From Lentisphaeria bacterium (GTDB lineage: Bacteria > Verrucomicrobiota > Lentisphaeria > Victivallales > UBA1829), in assembly GCA_017503375.1 (NCBI GenBank), contig JAFVTF010000060.1:1-42913 (forward strand): a stretch of DNA of 42,913 bases. Reading direction: 5' to 3'. Under the pieces are notes generated by a model, which worked only from the letters and a program-made list of their open reading frames with translations, ran no database searches and was not told the origin of the DNA. Position 1 is the stretch's first letter, and every line of letters begins with the position of its first letter. Positions 40,873-42,913 of this stretch are shown here, piece by piece. A program made the position numbers and the translations under genes.

Positions 40873-40914
40873 TTTTTCCCCTCCTCAAGGAACAACCTTT
40901 ATTGGGAACAGAGC
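40871..40914 (-). repeat. Structured intergenic repeat, truncated copy D
   Basis: Matches the first 43 bases of copy A (head plus left arm of stem 1), starting two bases after the GH20 stop codon. It is cut off exactly where the terminal inverted repeat of the 40629-40872 element begins. The right arm and second hairpin are missing, so the element probably inserted into, or recombined with, this repeat. Confidence 0.75.
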
Positions 40915-40915
40915 C

Positions 40916-42682
40916 TCACATTTTCTTTGTTTTTTCCGTCAGCTTCATGGTGTCATCAATCAGCTTTTCCAGATAACCGAAACGGGAATTGAGGAAATCA
41001 TCAGCTGTAAATATTCCGTAGAAATGACGCAAAACGGGTTCCAGCATTTTTTTGAATTTTGCGACATTTCCGGCGTGCATCACGGGCCAGCGGTTCATGT
41101 ATTCGATACGGTAATCTTCCAGGCAATTTCCCAGTTTTCCGTAATAGAACTGATTCCAGTTGCAGAACATATTCCGGATGACGGAAAGGGATTCTGCGGC
41201 GGCAGCAAGCTGCAGGAAGGAATAACGGTCAGAAGAAAATTGTTTATCAAGAACATTCTGCAGAGTATAAGGAGATTTTCCGATATTCAGGATCGCATTC
41301 ACCAATGCCTGATCCGGACATTCGCCGTAAAGATTCTTGGAAAGTTCATAGATGAATTTTGTATAATCAATTGTTTTCCCGCTCCACATATTGCATGCGG
41401 CGTAGAGAATCGTGAACCAGCTGCTTTCATGAGGTTCAGCCGGACAATCAGCGGAACCGATTCTGCCCCAACCTGTGGAACAGACACATTCCAGTTTGTT
41501 TTCCACTGCTGATTTTGTCCAGGCACAGCTGTTCAAGCCGCGATATTCAAGTGGCGGCAGAGAGCCTGCCCAGTTGTCGCATCCGGCATAACCGCTTGCT
41601 CCCCAGACTCGCATTCCGGTATCAATGTAACTTCTCAGGAATGAAAAAGTATTCCCCTTTCCGCCGTAACCGTAATCCCAATACATCAGGATAGATTTTT
41701 TCCCCAGGGACCAGCACTCTTTTGCCTGTTCATCAGACATACCTTTGGCACTGTTGCGGAGGATATCATCCCACATGATCGGAGTTCTGCCGGAAGCGAT
41801 GATATGATCAATGCTTTTTCCGGTCCGTCTCAAATAGGAACCGACAACTCCGAGTTTTTTACATTTCGGACATTCTCCGAGATAGGTTGCTTCATCTGCG
41901 CCCACATGGAAATAAAGGGGGTGTTCCGCAAAACATTCCATCAGCTCATCCGCCATTTTATTCCAGAGTTTATCCACTTTTGTGCTGGAACAGCAGAACT
42001 GATAACAATGTTCATTTTCCCGGAGCTCTCGGTACTGCGGCTGTTTGAGCATGTAATCCACATGGGCGATAGATTGGAGTTTCGGAACGATCATGATATG
42101 CAGATCAGCAGCATATTTACTGATTTTCCGCATTTCGTCAAATGAGAAAGCAGTGGGACAGCCGATTCCGGGAGCGCACTTGTAATCATACTTATCTTCC
42201 AGTTCCAGAAGAATTGCATTGACTTTGTACGATGCCAGGATTTCCAACTCTTCCAGCAGGATTTCAAATTTCGGCTGATATCCTTTCAAATCCCAATGGA
42301 TCATACGCAGCGGAACAGCGGCTTCATCTTTCACTGTACCGCAGGGAAGTTTTTCCGGCATCTGCAGAAGAGTCTGAAAACCATAAAACACTCCGGCAGG
42401 TGTTTTTGAATCGATCCGGATTCCGTTCGTACTGATTTGAATAACATAAGCATCATTTCCATTCCCGGGGTCTTCCGCTTTCAGACCGGATTTTTTACCG
42501 GGCACACACAATTCCGCACAGCAACCTTTTGCGCCTTTTGAGACAACCAATCCGGAGATTGCAGATTTCAGCTGTTTCAACAGAACTGGAGAGAAAGTAT
42601 TTCCTTTCAAAGATTGAAAATCTTTCAATTGAACTGTATTTTCTGTTTTCTCGAACAGCTTCACTTCCGGTAACAATGACAT
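40916..42682 (-). CDS. GH20 beta-N-acetylhexosaminidase
   Basis: 588 aa, no signal peptide. An N-terminal GH20b-like domain (about 1-120: DAYVIQISTNGIRIDSKTPA, GVFYGFQTLLQM) is followed by the TIM barrel. The catalytic Asp-Glu pair is in YFHVGADEATYLGECPKC (Asp263-Glu264), the hallmark of substrate-assisted hexosaminidases. MIHWDLKGYQPKFEILLEEL and SCAWTKS are also typical; the cysteine pair after the active site recalls GcnA-like cytoplasmic members. It removes terminal beta-linked GlcNAc or GalNAc, probably from imported oligosaccharides. AAAGGAG precedes the ATG and a promoter lies at 42715-42743. The gene is monocistronic and flanked by structured repeats. Confidence 0.93.
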   Translation of the reverse strand: MSLLPEVKLFEKTENTVQLKDFQSLKGNTFSPVLLKQLKSAISGLVVSKGAKGCCAELCVPGKKSGLKAEDPGNGNDAYVIQISTNGIRIDSKTPAGVFYGFQTLLQMPEKLPCGTVKDEAAVPLRMIHWDLKGYQPKFEILLEELEILASYKVNAILLELEDKYDYKCAPGIGCPTAFSFDEMRKISKYAADLHIMIVPKLQSIAHVDYMLKQPQYRELRENEHCYQFCCSSTKVDKLWNKMADELMECFAEHPLYFHVGADEATYLGECPKCKKLGVVGSYLRRTGKSIDHIIASGRTPIMWDDILRNSAKGMSDEQAKECWSLGKKSILMYWDYGYGGKGNTFSFLRSYIDTGMRVWGASGYAGCDNWAGSLPPLEYRGLNSCAWTKSAVENKLECVCSTGWGRIGSADCPAEPHESSWFTILYAACNMWSGKTIDYTKFIYELSKNLYGECPDQALVNAILNIGKSPYTLQNVLDKQFSSDRYSFLQLAAAAESLSVIRNMFCNWNQFYYGKLGNCLEDYRIEYMNRWPVMHAGNVAKFKKMLEPVLRHFYGIFTADDFLNSRFGYLEKLIDDTMKLTEKTKKM

Positions 42683-42714
42683 AACACAACTCCTTTACAG
42701 ATTTATTTTCAGAT

Positions 42715-42743
42715 AATATAACAGGAACCTGAAAAAAATTCAA
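42715..42743 (-). promoter_or_regulatory. Promoter of the GH20 gene
   Basis: -35 TTGAAT (42738-42743), 17-nt spacer, -10 TATATT (42715-42720). The ten bases starting at -10 (TATATTATCT) are identical to those in the SGNH hydrolase promoter at 3685-3713. Confidence 0.72.
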
Positions 42744-42772
42744 TGGCTGTTCAGAAACATTTTCAAGTTATT

Positions 42773-42913
42773 GCTCTGTTCCCAATAAAGGTTGATTTGT
42801 GATCGGGGAAGAAGGGAAAAAATTTTGAGGAAATTTCTTCCCTTCTTCCCCGAACCCCATCATCCTTTTTCAAACCTTTTTGCGGCATTCCGATTTTTGC
42901 AACGCAAAAATCA
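42773..42913 (+). repeat. Structured intergenic repeat, copy C (cut by window end)
   Basis: Starts GCTCTGTTCCCAATAAAGG and is very close to copy B, including the TCGGGGAAGAAGGG stem and the CCCCATCATCC linker. The second hairpin (GGCATTCCGATTTTTGC...GCAAAAATCA) is truncated by the end of the window. Confidence 0.8.

Noticed and set aside
40564..40976. Two short reading frames giving NSVHSV and VHSVHSV peptides
   Set aside because: They are translations of the inverted halves of the 244-bp palindromic element; repetitive composition and no independent support.
1..42913. CRISPR arrays, tRNA genes, phage or plasmid genes
   Set aside because: No regularly spaced repeats, no cloverleaf-like sequences and no integrase, replication or structural phage genes were recognised on either strand.

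Overview
This 42.9 kb window looks like chromosomal DNA of a free-living or gut bacterium of the Lentisphaerota (Victivallales/Victivallis-like), or a close PVC relative. That is an inference. It rests on several prepilin-like proteins with an H-X9-DG-type C-terminus placed next to carbohydrate-active enzymes, on DUF4838 and GH123-like hydrolases, and on GntR/LacI hybrid regulators. Nearly all genes are on the minus strand; the exceptions are the first hydrolase and the RNase P RNA.

Layout. 1-170: truncated, MITE-like palindromic repeat. 171-3652: a probable cytoplasmic glycoside hydrolase (+) and an SGNH esterase (-). 3822-4168: RNase P RNA (+). 4309-15627 (-): hydrolase locus A, in transcript order GntR/LacI regulator, prepilin, secreted multidomain hydrolase, prepilin, second hydrolase, DUF4838 protein. 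15852-16248 (-): two tandem tiny lipoproteins, one of only 59 codons, between a strong promoter and a strong terminator. 16410-16593: complete second copy of the MITE-like repeat. 16814-18445: GH123-like enzyme. 18573-24452 (-): locus B, regulator, GH130 phosphorylase, prepilin, secreted DUF4838 enzyme. 24664-29442 (-): locus C, paralogous regulator, prepilin, secreted GH123-like enzyme. 29664-31198: GNAT acetyltransferase and YbhE-type lactonase. 31254-38461 (-): ribosomal cluster rplV-rpsC-rplP-rpmC-rpsQ-rplN-rplX-rplE-rpsN-rpsH-rplF-rplR-rpsE-rplO-secY. 38523-40187: coiled-coil envelope protein and truA. 40188-40915: repeat-dense intergenic region. 40916-42682: GH20 hexosaminidase. 42773-end: another structured repeat.

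How the genes fit together. The enzyme set (GH20, two GH123-like, GH130, two DUF4838, SGNH esterase and two unassigned TIM-barrel enzymes) points to use of complex host or plant glycans with hexosamine, uronate and mannose residues, under sugar-sensing GntR/LacI regulators. The recurring unit is regulator, then a prepilin-like gene, then 17-32 nt later a hydrolase gene, usually with a signal peptide. This is the best candidate for a poorly described system: substrate-specific pseudopilins that may help export, dock or display one co-encoded hydrolase.

Other notable points are a cysteine-rich tail on ribosomal protein L15, an S10/spc cluster broken upstream of rplV and lacking rpmD, and two repeat families whose hairpin stems change sequence between copies while staying paired.
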